Source: Saprospiraceae bacterium
GTDB lineage: Bacteria; Bacteroidota; Bacteroidia; Chitinophagales; Saprospiraceae
NCBI GenBank assembly: GCA_020631405.1
Contig: JAHDHH010000039.1
Location: 1 to 40,961 of the forward strand
Direction of reading: 5' to 3'
DNA length: 40,961 bases
Shown in pieces: positions 7,737 to 16,069 of the stretch. The translations under genes and the position numbers were made by a program. The stretch's first letter is position 1, and every line of letters begins with the position of its first letter. The notes below the pieces were generated by a model that saw only the letters and a list, made by a program, of their open reading frames with translations, did no database searches and was not told where the DNA came from.

Positions 7737-7744
7737 CAAATGTA
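7737..7744 (-). promoter_or_regulatory. -7 element (TACATTTG) for DUF1801-SDR operon
   Basis: The minus strand reads TACATTTG, an exact TAnnTTTG match, directly upstream of the GTG at 7731 and 21 bases upstream of the ATG at 7716. No TTG lies at the usual spacing. It is the best promoter candidate in the 56-bp divergent gap shared with the lipoprotein gene. Confidence 0.5.
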
Positions 7745-7787
7745 CCTGTTGATTGGGAGATTCTGATTATATTACAATGAAAATCAA

Positions 7788-8240
7788 TTGTCTATGAAGT
7801 ATTTCATTGTCGTTACATTAACTGTTAGTCTCTGGAGTTGTGCCACAACCAAGCAAAATCCTGCAACTCTAAGTCAAGCCGAAACTGCAATCAAAGCAGT
7901 AATGAGTATTCAAGAACAAGCTTGGTCTGATGGTGATATTGACAAGTTTATGACTGGCTATTGGAAGTCTGAAGAGCTTTCCTTCATTGGCAGAAGTGGA
8001 CCAAACTATGGTTGGCAGACTACATTAAACAACTATAAAAAAGGATACCCAACTAAGGACAAGATGGGCAAGTTGACATTTGATATTCTAAAATTGAATC
8101 CACTATCAGCCGATGTCTACTACATGATTGGGAAGTATACACTTGTCAGGCCAGAGGATACGCCAACTGGTTATTTCAGCCTTGTCTGGAAGAAGATTGG
8201 AGGAGAGTGGAAAATCGTTTCGGACCATACTAGCGGTTAG
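7788..8240 (+). CDS. lipoprotein with SnoaL/DUF4440-like (NTF2 fold) domain
   Basis: This is a 150-residue lipoprotein. The signal peptide MKYFIVVTLTVSLWSC ends in a lipobox Cys, and the start may be ATG 7788 or 7794. The mature part is a single NTF2-like domain: an AIKAVMSIQEQAWSDGDIDKFMTGYW helix, SEELSFIGRSGPNYGWQTTLNNYKKGY, and the closing strands YYMIGKYTLV, GYFSLVWKKIGGEWKIVSDHTS. Such domains form cone-shaped pockets, and the DUF4440 type is usually of unknown ligand. It is convergent with the aquaporin gene, with an 11-base overlap of the 3' ends, so the two messages may interfere. Attached to a membrane facing the periplasm or outside. Confidence 0.8.
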   Translation: MSMKYFIVVTLTVSLWSCATTKQNPATLSQAETAIKAVMSIQEQAWSDGDIDKFMTGYWKSEELSFIGRSGPNYGWQTTLNNYKKGYPTKDKMGKLTFDILKLNPLSADVYYMIGKYTLVRPEDTPTGYFSLVWKKIGGEWKIVSDHTSG

Positions 8241-8874
8241 GCGTATCGTCGACTGGGTTGGTAAGATTTAGCGTCACTGCAGCTAGTATTGCACCAACTA
8301 TATTAGAGAGGATGATGGGAAACATATTAGCCGTTGTGTTCAATCCACTAGCTAAAGTCCCTAGGGCAACTGCTGGGTTAAAACAGGCTCCAGAACCTAC
8401 ACTTCTAAAAATATAGATCAATCCCACAACCGTCATTCCGATAATTAGGCCATTCAGAGGATTACTTCTATGCTTAGGGATGGTAGCGACAGTGAGAATA
8501 ACCCAAACCAATACAAAGGCTCCAATCGCCTCTACCACACTACCCTGAAACAGAGGCATAGGTTGAGGTGGCACTTCAGGAATCTTGCCTAACACACATA
8601 CACCAACTCCCACAGCAAGCAATATCCCAACACTCTGGCCAATGACATAGCCAAGCAGCTCACTAAGTGTCAGCCTGCCCCTCATCCAAAATCCTAATGA
8701 CACAACAGGGTTGTAATGAGCATCTGAAATGTGGGCACCACCATAGATAGCAATAGTGAGCAACATACCAATCACCAAGGGCTGGAGGTCGACATGAATA
8801 TCCGAATTGACAGTACAAATGATGGCTAGCATCAAAATACCTGTTCCAATTCCTTCAATGCAATATCGCTTCAT
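8230..8874 (-). CDS. MIP/aquaporin-family channel with altered selectivity filter
   Basis: This 214-residue membrane protein has six predicted helices and two half-helix loops. The first loop reads AHYNPVV (Asn55), the second ACFNPAVALG (Asn166), so the first NPA box is NPV. In nearly all aquaporins and glycerol facilitators the second NPA is followed by the filter Arg (NPAR); here it is Val169. The pore is therefore expected to differ from a normal water or glycerol channel. Inward signals such as MRGRLTLSELLGYVIGQ (third helix start) and VEAIGAFVLVWVILTVAT (fourth) are normal for the family. It lies downstream of batA on the same strand, separated by a hairpin. The transported solute is unknown. 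Confidence 0.8.
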   Translation of the reverse strand: MKRYCIEGIGTGILMLAIICTVNSDIHVDLQPLVIGMLLTIAIYGGAHISDAHYNPVVSLGFWMRGRLTLSELLGYVIGQSVGILLAVGVGVCVLGKIPEVPPQPMPLFQGSVVEAIGAFVLVWVILTVATIPKHRSNPLNGLIIGMTVVGLIYIFRSVGSGACFNPAVALGTLASGLNTTANMFPIILSNIVGAILAAVTLNLTNPVDDTPNR

Positions 8875-8905
8875 AGGGTAGAAAATATCAACTTTAATTG
8901 CTAGT

Positions 8906-8924
8906 AAGAGCCGCCTTGGCTCTT
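8906..8924 (-). terminator. hairpin between batA and channel gene
   Basis: A perfect 7-bp stem (AAGAGCC / GGCTCTT) has a 5-base loop and can be lengthened through a one-base bulge. It sits 40 bases after the batA stop and 31 bases before the channel ATG. No long T run follows, so it may stop only part of the transcripts of the bat operon. Confidence 0.45.
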
Positions 8925-8964
8925 TACATAGACTTAGTGATTGAGAGTAAGAGTCCTTAGGTAC

Positions 8965-9966
8965 CTATGGCAACCTTCTTAACAAGGTGTGTCCTAGAAG
9001 CCATTGCAAGAGCAATAAGCAAAGCCCAGCAAGTAAGAATGGCCTATATCTCTCTTCATATCGCTTGTACACATTTACCTCGATCTTAGTCTTTTCTAAT
9101 TGGTCAATGTAGGCATAGATTTGCTCCAATTGAGCTGAGGTAGTAGCTCTAAAATACCTAGCCCCAGTCTGCTTACTCATTTCGTCAAGTAGCTCTTCGT
9201 CTATTTGCACTCTGGTGTTGCCAAAAACAAAGGTACCATCAGGACGTTTGCCAATCGGTGCTCTTGCCCTACCTGTCGAACCAACTCCAATAGTGTACAC
9301 TTTGACACCTAGCTCTTTTGCTATTTCTGCAGCAGTCATTGGCTTGATGTACCCAGAGTTATTAGACCCATCAGTAAGGAGGATGACTATCTTACTTTTC
9401 GTATCACTTTCTTTCAACCTATTGACTGCTGAAGCTAAGCCCATACCAATGGCTGTTCCATCTTCGAGTAGGCCACATTGAAGACTAGATAAAAAGTCTT
9501 TGACAATCTTATGATCTACAGTCAATGGACATTGGGTAAATGACTCCCCAGCAAAGACAACAAGACCTATTCTATCATAGGGTCTCTTATCAACGAATTC
9601 TATAGCCATCTGCTTAGAGACTGTCATTCTATCTGGTGCAAAGTCTTGGGCTAGCATACTACTAGATAAGTCCATAACCATCATAATGTCAATACCTTCG
9701 GCTGTCACTTCCTCTTCAGTCAATGCTAGTTGAGGTCTAGCTAAAGCTATAATCATCAAACTCAATGCTAACAAACTCAACAAAGGTAACATGCTACTCA
9801 ATATACTCCTAATCGACCGAGTACTCTCCACTGAACCAATCCCAGGAAGCGGCATACTCGCTGTGCTCGTATTGACCTTTTTGAAATACCAATATGCCAG
9901 CACTGGAACTACAAGTAGTCCTAGTAAAAGCCAAGGATTTTCGAAAGTGTAGTTACTCAGCATCAT
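8965..9966 (-). CDS. batA: BatA-type von Willebrand factor A protein
   Basis: This 333-residue membrane protein has the BatA layout: an N-terminal helix (PWLLLGLLVVPVLAYWYF), a second helix (LLSLLALSLMIIALARPQL), a VWA domain with MIDAS motif DLSSS at residues 99-103, the later Thr/Asp of the site (TDGSNNSG), and a C-terminal helix (PFLLAGLCLLLLQWLL). Bat proteins have been linked to aerotolerance and stress resistance in Bacteroidota and spirochaetes and act with a MoxR ATPase. The start overlaps the end of the preceding gene by 14 bases. The neighbour usually next in line, batB, is not downstream; a channel gene follows instead. Confidence 0.88.
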   Translation of the reverse strand: MMLSNYTFENPWLLLGLLVVPVLAYWYFKKVNTSTASMPLPGIGSVESTRSIRSILSSMLPLLSLLALSLMIIALARPQLALTEEEVTAEGIDIMMVMDLSSSMLAQDFAPDRMTVSKQMAIEFVDKRPYDRIGLVVFAGESFTQCPLTVDHKIVKDFLSSLQCGLLEDGTAIGMGLASAVNRLKESDTKSKIVILLTDGSNNSGYIKPMTAAEIAKELGVKVYTIGVGSTGRARAPIGKRPDGTFVFGNTRVQIDEELLDEMSKQTGARYFRATTSAQLEQIYAYIDQLEKTKIEVNVYKRYEERYRPFLLAGLCLLLLQWLLGHTLLRRLP

Positions 9967-10975
9967 CTATGTTTTCTTCTTCCAATTTGGTCTCATCTAC
10001 AAACTGCTCAGCCTCATTAAGAAAGGACTCATGCATGTCATTTGTAGGTTCTGCTTTCGCAAATTTGACCAAATCCGCTACTTGCAATATCCTAGTTAAC
10101 GATGAACTATGTTTAGTGTTAAAGTCTTTCTTTGCTAGATCAGTGACTATTTCGCCAGTGGTTGACTCAAGAGCCTGTACCTCGAATCTATTTTCGAGGT
10201 ACTCTCTTATGATATAGGTCAACTGCGTCTGATATTCTTTTACCTTGCCTTGCTCCCATGGTCTCTCTGACCTGAGTTGCTTAAGTTTTTGATACGCTGT
10301 AATATGGGCTGGGATAATAACTTTTGGCTCTATGTTGATTGCCTCTTCTATTACTTTTGATTCCCTTCGCTTGATTGCAAAGTAGATCAGTGCAGCAGCT
10401 ATGGCCAATGTAATAGCAATAATTAACCACAAGTAGTCCTTCCAATTCTTTGACTCTGGTACAATGGTGTGAATATCATGAATCATGAGTGTTGTATCCT
10501 GTGGAGCTATATTCGCAGATATCAATGAGAAGAGCAGAGGTGGCTGCAATGCTCTTACCTCCAGTGTATCTCCTTGCTTATCTATGAAGTATGGATAAGG
10601 AAAATTGAATGCTCCTATATCCCATATAGTAAATAAGAACTCTTGATACAATGTATAACTTCCAGAACTATCTCTTGCCACCAAAGCCAATACTTTTTCT
10701 CGAGGCCTTGAGAAAGGTGCATCAATCCATTCGATATCTACCTTACCCTCGTTGAGTCTTGTAGTATCGTCCTGCATAGCTACATTTTCTATAGTATCAA
10801 GTGGAGAATACGCCACAGTTATCTCTCCTATAGGGTTGTGCGATGTCAGCTTAAGTTCCATTCTCACCCTATCACCTGGCTCTATCGTATCCCTGTCTAG
10901 GGTATAACTGACGAAGGGTTGGGCTGATAGCACAACACAAAAGCATATTGCAATAATGACTAGTAGTATTCTCAT
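9953..10975 (-). CDS. BatD-like membrane protein of the MoxR/Bat operon
   Basis: This is a 340-residue protein with signal peptide (MRILLVIIAICFCVVLSA), a periplasmic Ig-like beta domain (FVSYTLDRDTIEPGDRVRMELKLTS), one transmembrane helix (LWLIIAITLAIAAALIYFAI, about residue 185) and a cytoplasmic helical tail rich in Lys and Glu. This is the layout of the oxygen-tolerance proteins found between DUF58 and batA genes in this phylum, though it is shorter than typical BatD. The role is probably to couple the MoxR ATPase with the VWA protein at the membrane. It directly abuts the DUF58 gene (stop at 10976) and overlaps batA. No catalytic motif is seen. Confidence 0.7.
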   Translation of the reverse strand: MRILLVIIAICFCVVLSAQPFVSYTLDRDTIEPGDRVRMELKLTSHNPIGEITVAYSPLDTIENVAMQDDTTRLNEGKVDIEWIDAPFSRPREKVLALVARDSSGSYTLYQEFLFTIWDIGAFNFPYPYFIDKQGDTLEVRALQPPLLFSLISANIAPQDTTLMIHDIHTIVPESKNWKDYLWLIIAITLAIAAALIYFAIKRRESKVIEEAINIEPKVIIPAHITAYQKLKQLRSERPWEQGKVKEYQTQLTYIIREYLENRFEVQALESTTGEIVTDLAKKDFNTKHSSSLTRILQVADLVKFAKAEPTNDMHESFLNEAEQFVDETKLEEENIDDAE

Positions 10976-11845
10976 TTATCCAGTTCTCTTTTTGAAGAAT
11001 TGAAGTAATGGTTTGATATAGTCTACACCAGTAGCCAAACTGATGATGTCACTACCTTTTTTTCTAAATGTCTGTTGAAAGTATTGAGTATTATCCTCGA
11101 ACCAAGAGTTGTACTTATTCCTGATAGACTTACTACTAGTGTCTATGACTCTGCGTTCGCCTGTCTCGGGATCTACTACTTGTACCAACCCTACATTAGG
11201 CATCGATTGCTCAGTCTTATCATAGACTTGCACACCGACTAGGTCATGCTTCCTTGCGGCAATAGTGAGGGCTGACTCGTATCCTTGATCCATAAAGTCG
11301 GACAATACAAAGGTAATAGATCGCTTTTTTTGGACATTTGTCAGATACCTAAGAGCTGTCTCCAAGTCTGTGCCATTGTGCTCAGGCTTATGGAAGATGA
11401 TCTCTCTGATAATTCTCAGGATATGAGACTTCCCTTTCTTTGGTGGGATGTATTTTTCTATTTCTGATGAAAATAACAAGGCGCCTACCTTGTCATTATT
11501 CTGTATGGCAGAGAATGCCAACACTGCACTCAACTCTGCTACAAGATCGCTTTTGAACTGTGCTGTAGTCCCAAATTGAGATGACTTACTAATATCTACG
11601 ACGAGCATCAGTGTAAGTTCTCTTTCTTCTTCAAATACCTTGACGAAAGGACTGCCAGTCCTTGCCGTTACATTCCAATCTATATTCCGGACATCATCTC
11701 CATAATTGTAGTCTCTTACCTCTGAGAATGACATACCTCTACCCTTGAAAGCACTGTGATACTCTCCTGAGAAAATCTGCTTACTCAGACCCTTGGTCTT
11801 GATTTCGATTTTCCTGACTTTCTTAAGTATTTCGGTAGTATCCAT
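10976..11845 (-). CDS. DUF58 domain protein (VWA-like)
   Basis: This 289-residue soluble protein has the DUF58 signature GRGMSFSEVRDYNYGDDVRNIDWNVTAR near residue 45, followed by a VWA-like fold with VVDISKSSQFG and LSDFMDQGYESAL, i.e. degenerate metal-site motifs. DUF58 proteins are constant partners of MoxR ATPases and are thought to be clients or adaptors in folding or activation of membrane complexes. The gene starts at the last base of the moxR frame (ATG overlapping the stop) and ends one base before the BatD-like start, so translation is coupled through the operon. No transmembrane segment is present. Confidence 0.88.
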   Translation of the reverse strand: MDTTEILKKVRKIEIKTKGLSKQIFSGEYHSAFKGRGMSFSEVRDYNYGDDVRNIDWNVTARTGSPFVKVFEEERELTLMLVVDISKSSQFGTTAQFKSDLVAELSAVLAFSAIQNNDKVGALLFSSEIEKYIPPKKGKSHILRIIREIIFHKPEHNGTDLETALRYLTNVQKKRSITFVLSDFMDQGYESALTIAARKHDLVGVQVYDKTEQSMPNVGLVQVVDPETGERRVIDTSSKSIRNKYNSWFEDNTQYFQQTFRKKGSDIISLATGVDYIKPLLQFFKKRTG

Positions 11846-12843
11846 TATGGTACTTGTACTGTCTGAAGTATTTGATCAATAATATTCTCTTGAGTGATGT
11901 TTTCTGCTTCTGCTTCATAGGTGATGCCTATCCTATGTCTCAATACGTCTTTACAGATATTTCTGACATCATCAGGGATGACATATCCTCTTCTATTCAT
12001 AAATGCATAGGCCTTAGATGCCATTGCTAGGTTGATACTTGCTCTTGGTGATCCACCGTAAGCAATGAGATTCTTGAGATCACCCAATCCATTGTTCTCT
12101 GGTTCTCTTGTAGCGAACACTATGTCGAGGATATAATTTTTGATATTATCATCCATGTAGACCTTCTTGACCAAGTCTCTTGCTTTCAGAATACGAGCAG
12201 GATCTATGACTGCCTCTATTTCTTGTGCTGTTCTACCGTCAATGAATCTATTGATGATTTCCTTTTCGTTAGCCTTGGTTGGATATCCGATATTGACCTT
12301 GAGCATAAATCTATCGACCTGGGCCTCTGGAAGCGGGTACGTCCCTTCTTGTTCTATTGGGTTCTGTGTTGCAAGTACTAGGAATGGCTCTTGCAATTTG
12401 AAACTCTCCTTCCCTATCGTCACCTGCTTCTCTGCCATCGCCTCTAGCAAGGCACTTTGCACCTTAGCTGGAGCTCTATTAATCTCATCAGCAAGGATGA
12501 AGTTTGAGAATATTGGTCCTTTTCTTACGTCAAAAGTATTCTTACTAGGGTTGTAAATCATTGTACCTACTATATCTGCAGGCAATAGATCTGGGGTAAA
12601 CTGTATCCTTTGGAAGTCAGCCTTCACTGCATTAGATAGCGTCTTGATGGCTAGAGTCTTTGCTAGACCTGGTAGACCCTCTAGTAAGACGTGACCCTTA
12701 GACAACAGTCCGATGAGTAGTCTCTCTATCATGTATTCTTGACCTACTATCACTTGTCCTGTCGCTGCTTTAATGTCATCGACAAAGGCACTCTCAATCT
12801 GTATTTGTTGATTTAATGCTTCTATATCAATTGATGCTTGCAT
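11845..12843 (-). CDS. moxR: MoxR-family AAA+ ATPase
   Basis: This 332-residue AAA+ ATPase has Walker A GLPGLAKT at about residues 56-63, Walker B ILADEINRAP, sensor 1 ATQNPIEQEGTYPLPEAQVDRF and the small-helical lid ending with the GGSPRASINL sensor 2. This matches MoxR, a chaperone-like ATPase that works on VWA-domain partners. Length and motif order are normal. It is the first gene of the four-gene moxR-DUF58-BatD-like-batA operon and is divergent from the alpha-galactosidase; the 122-bp gap between them must carry both promoters, but no clear -7 box stands out. Confidence 0.93.
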   Translation of the reverse strand: MQASIDIEALNQQIQIESAFVDDIKAATGQVIVGQEYMIERLLIGLLSKGHVLLEGLPGLAKTLAIKTLSNAVKADFQRIQFTPDLLPADIVGTMIYNPSKNTFDVRKGPIFSNFILADEINRAPAKVQSALLEAMAEKQVTIGKESFKLQEPFLVLATQNPIEQEGTYPLPEAQVDRFMLKVNIGYPTKANEKEIINRFIDGRTAQEIEAVIDPARILKARDLVKKVYMDDNIKNYILDIVFATREPENNGLGDLKNLIAYGGSPRASINLAMASKAYAFMNRRGYVIPDDVRNICKDVLRHRIGITYEAEAENITQENIIDQILQTVQVP

Positions 12844-12965
12844 GTAACCGCTAGATTTAATGTTCTTGAATTATATATTGACTTGATTGTGAATTTGTAC
12901 ACAAAAATGATAAAAAATATGTCTAATCACAAACTAGAATTCATGATTATATTACTTTACATTTA

Positions 12966-14702
12966 ATGTCAATGGTATATAAAACTGCAGAAGTCTCACC
13001 ACATTGTATTCTGAGGTACTATTCTCACAATCTTATTGAACACCAAGTCAACTGTGCTCAAGGTGATAATGTATCTAATTCTGATATTGCCCTCGTTTGG
13101 AAAAATGACGAAAGTGGAAAGATTGTAGTGACTCTGGATATACTCCGTCCAATCAATATCATTGCATTCCAACTAGTCTTAGATGCTCCATTATGTGAAT
13201 ACGTGGGTCTGAATGGCTATCAAACATGGACTGAGTCGGGCTGGTACAACCCTTCTCACCGCCAGAAAGGTCTGAGACGTATCCTGAATCCAATTAACAA
13301 CAAATACAATTTATATCACTACGGAGACTACGCCTTTTACGATTATAATCGCAAAGACTACCATCTACATTCCTACCATTTCGTTGAATTTCTTAACAAA
13401 GACGTAGAGACAATGTATTGGTCGTTAGATGAGCACGATGGCTTTAGTCTATTCGAGTATTCAAACAAGCTCAACAAACTATGCATTACCAAAGAAACAC
13501 CTAAAGAGAGCAAGACTGGCGACAAGTACTCCCACCAACTTTTTATAGCAAGTGGTGAGCAAGCAAAGGTCTGGGAAGCATTAGCAAGACTACAGCAGCG
13601 ACCTAGACTTGCACCATCTTCAAGTGTGACAGGCTGGACTAGTTGGTACAATTACTATACTGATATCAATGCTAAGATTATCGAGCAAAATATCAATTCT
13701 ATCAAGAATACAGCAGTTGACCTAGATGTCTTTCAGATAGATGATGGTTGGCAGAAAGCTGTAGGTGATTGGTCGGTGAATGACAAGTTTCCCGACGGAC
13801 TACAAGGGATAGTAAGTCAAGTTAAAAGCATAGGGATGAAACCAGGTCTATGGCTAGCTCCTTTTATAGCGGAGGAAGGCTCTGACCTCTACAAGCATCA
13901 TAAAGATTGGTTACAACAAGATGACAAGGGGAGGTGTATTCAAGCTGGATTTAGCAATGGGTGGAGTGGCAATTTCTATGTCTTAGATTTTGACAAACAA
14001 GCAGTGGTTGACTATTTGACACAGGTCTTTACCACAGTTATCAGTGATTGGGGGTTTGAATTTTTAAAGCTAGACTTTCTCTATGCTGCATGTATAATAC
14101 CCAAGGCTAATGAAACGAGAGGGAGTAGGATGCATAGGGCTATGCAACTGATCAGATCAATGATAGGAGGCACTACCTTGCTTGCGTGTGGAGTACCACT
14201 AGCATCTGCGTCTGGAATAACTGACTTTTGTAGGGTGAGTGCAGATATAGATTTGCGCTGGGAATCTTTCTTCCTCAAACATGTACTCAGATATCAGGAG
14301 AGGGTAAGTACTAGGTCTGCCATTGTCACATCACTTTTCAGAAGTAGGCTTGATGGCATTTTCTTTAAGAATGATCCAGATGTATTCCTCCTTAGACCCG
14401 AAAACAATAGACTCACTTCAGATGAAAAACTCCTCCTACTAATCGTCAATAAAATAGTGGGGAGCTTAGTCTTCACCTCCGACAATGTCGAAGTCTATTC
14501 TGCTTCTCAAGTGCAATTGATCCAAGCCCTCCAATCACCAGCAATCAACATTCAAAGTCTCACACCTCAAGATGAAGTACTCATCTTACGATTCAATACC
14601 GAGAGAGAGGAATACAGTCTATCACTCTCCCTTTCAGACAAGTCATTTGAACTATCAGACTCAAGCGGCAAAGTCATGCAATACCCTTTCTTAATTCTAT
14701 AA
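12966..14702 (+). CDS. GH36-type alpha-galactosidase
   Basis: The 578-residue protein has a beta-sandwich N-terminal domain to about residue 215, then the (beta/alpha)8 barrel: SSVTGWTSWYNYY, FQIDDGWQ, GLWLAPFI, the nucleophile strand EFLKLDFLYAA with Asp370, and RVSADIDLRW with Asp427 as the likely acid/base. These match the GH36/GH-D clan alpha-galactosidases, which cleave terminal alpha-galactosides by a retaining mechanism. There is no signal peptide, so it acts in the cytoplasm on imported oligosaccharide or glycoside. No sugar transporter or other glycosidase lies beside it, which is unusual for a catabolic locus. Related members act on N-acetylgalactosaminides or raffinose-type sugars, so the substrate is open. 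Confidence 0.85.
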   Translation: MSMVYKTAEVSPHCILRYYSHNLIEHQVNCAQGDNVSNSDIALVWKNDESGKIVVTLDILRPINIIAFQLVLDAPLCEYVGLNGYQTWTESGWYNPSHRQKGLRRILNPINNKYNLYHYGDYAFYDYNRKDYHLHSYHFVEFLNKDVETMYWSLDEHDGFSLFEYSNKLNKLCITKETPKESKTGDKYSHQLFIASGEQAKVWEALARLQQRPRLAPSSSVTGWTSWYNYYTDINAKIIEQNINSIKNTAVDLDVFQIDDGWQKAVGDWSVNDKFPDGLQGIVSQVKSIGMKPGLWLAPFIAEEGSDLYKHHKDWLQQDDKGRCIQAGFSNGWSGNFYVLDFDKQAVVDYLTQVFTTVISDWGFEFLKLDFLYAACIIPKANETRGSRMHRAMQLIRSMIGGTTLLACGVPLASASGITDFCRVSADIDLRWESFFLKHVLRYQERVSTRSAIVTSLFRSRLDGIFFKNDPDVFLLRPENNRLTSDEKLLLLIVNKIVGSLVFTSDNVEVYSASQVQLIQALQSPAINIQSLTPQDEVLILRFNTEREEYSLSLSLSDKSFELSDSSGKVMQYPFLIL

Positions 14703-14741
14703 TATTGTTTTTTTTATTATTTTAATCGTAACCAAAACAAC

Positions 14742-15164
14742 ATGATTATGAATATCAAAAGCTTTTTAGCCGCTTCTTTGGGAGGTGGTGTAGTATCTTT
14801 TATCATTGGCATGGTAATCTGGGGATTTGCACTAGATGGTCTTCACCAAGCCAATATCACACAGTATGAAGGCTTCGCAAAAGAGAATCCTAACTTTGCT
14901 TTAGTCGCAGCTTCGTGCTTTGCATTCTGTGTCATTCTTACCTTAGTCTTTGGTCGATGGGCCAATATTAGTACATTCAAAACTGGAGCTATTGTAGGAG
15001 GCATTATCTCTGTCTTAGTTGGGCTCAATCATGGATTGATGTCTCTTGCATTTCAAAATCTCTATAATTGGGTGGTCGTTGGAAGTGATATACTAGGCAA
15101 CTTAGCTTGGGGCGGAATCACTGGCGGTGTAATAGCTCTCATACTCGGTAAGGTTAAGGACTAG
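14742..15164 (+). CDS. small four-helix membrane protein
   Basis: The 140-residue protein has four hydrophobic segments: SFLAASLGGGVVSFIIGMVIWGF, FALVAASCFAFCVILTLVFG, TGAIVGGIISVLVGLNHG and ILGNLAWGGITGGVIALILG. Glycine-rich helices and the short polar loop resemble small DUF-type inner-membrane proteins of Bacteroidota; I cannot name the family. Start may be ATG 14742 or 14748. It follows the galactosidase after 39 bases with no visible terminator, so some readthrough is likely, but a functional link is not implied. Confidence 0.7.
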   Translation: MIMNIKSFLAASLGGGVVSFIIGMVIWGFALDGLHQANITQYEGFAKENPNFALVAASCFAFCVILTLVFGRWANISTFKTGAIVGGIISVLVGLNHGLMSLAFQNLYNWVVVGSDILGNLAWGGITGGVIALILGKVKD

Positions 15165-15170
15165 ACTCTT

Positions 15171-15213
15171 ATATCTAGCATCTTCGTTAGATTCTGATAG
15201 AGATGCTAGATAT
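15171..15213. terminator. bidirectional hairpin between convergent genes
   Basis: A perfect 12-bp inverted repeat (ATATCTAGCATC at 15171-15182, its complement at 15202-15213) encloses a 19-base loop. It lies 7 bases after the membrane-protein stop and 24 bases from the stop of the opposite gene. The position fits a shared terminator; the lack of a strong T run lowers certainty. Confidence 0.6.
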
Positions 15214-15236
15214 GTATTAGTATTACAGATGATATA

Positions 15237-16061
15237 CTATGCTCTTGTGTAGGTTGTTATTGTGTTCAATCCTTTATCATTTTCAAAGATTGCACTCTGC
15301 AGAATACCTTGGTCATTATACTTGTAGAGTAGATTATGCTTGAGTACTCCATTTGCTTCAACTGAGACACAGGCGATCCTATCAGAATTAGGCTTCAAAT
15401 ACTCAAATTTAGCTAATGTTGTCACCTCATTCTCTCCTTCGCTATATTGCATTGCAGAGATTAATTGGCCTTGGTCATTATAACTATAGATTTCATTGAA
15501 CACGGCAGATTCTACCTTTGAGGGAAGTTTTAGCTTGGTAGTCTTTTCAGTTATTTGGCCTTCAGCATTGTGAACAAATAATTTTTGAAAGTCTATCCCA
15601 CCGACTCCGCTTCGCTTAAGCGTTGTGCATATTTTGGTCAATACATTATCATCAGAATAAAAGAATTGCTTGACGTAGGATTGATCTTCTATTCTTGCCA
15701 ACTTGTTAGCCTCATAGTGATATTCTCTGAGGGTTACTTGACGAGTAGTATTGTTTAGTACTTCGACTTTTTCTAATTGATCTCTGTCGTTCCAAAATAG
15801 AGTCTCCAAATAGCTGAATTCTGCATCTTGAGTATTCGATCGATTTGCGAAGTTTAGCGGAGGATAAAGAGTCCATTCATCTTCATATCTATGCAGGGTC
15901 TTTACTCTGCCATCGAGACTAATCTCATATCGCTTTACAATTGTCTTGGTATTTTGTTTGTCAGATTCAACCCAAATTTCTAGTACATTGGTGCCATGTG
16001 CCTTGAATTGAGCAAGCTCAATTATGCTCTCATCATAAATGTATGTCTTTGTTGTATGCAT
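15237..16061 (-). CDS. YD/RHS-repeat-like beta-strand protein, function unknown
   Basis: The 274-residue protein has no signal peptide. It consists of repeated short strands of the YD-repeat kind: KRYEISLDGRVKTLHRY, LFWNDRDQLEKVEVL, REYHYEANKLARIED, FFYSDDNVLTKI, EIYSYNDQGQLISAMQYSEG and LLYKYNDQGILQSAIFE. The [YF]xYxxxGxLxx units match RHS/YD repeats, which wrap into beta-solenoids or shells, but the toxin and core regions of large RHS proteins are absent. It is the last gene of the minus-strand operon, eight bases after the C-S lyase. Its role there is unknown; a cytoplasmic binding or scaffolding protein is possible. Confidence 0.65.
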   Translation of the reverse strand: MHTTKTYIYDESIIELAQFKAHGTNVLEIWVESDKQNTKTIVKRYEISLDGRVKTLHRYEDEWTLYPPLNFANRSNTQDAEFSYLETLFWNDRDQLEKVEVLNNTTRQVTLREYHYEANKLARIEDQSYVKQFFYSDDNVLTKICTTLKRSGVGGIDFQKLFVHNAEGQITEKTTKLKLPSKVESAVFNEIYSYNDQGQLISAMQYSEGENEVTTLAKFEYLKPNSDRIACVSVEANGVLKHNLLYKYNDQGILQSAIFENDKGLNTITTYTRA

Positions 16062-16069
16062 TTATACCA

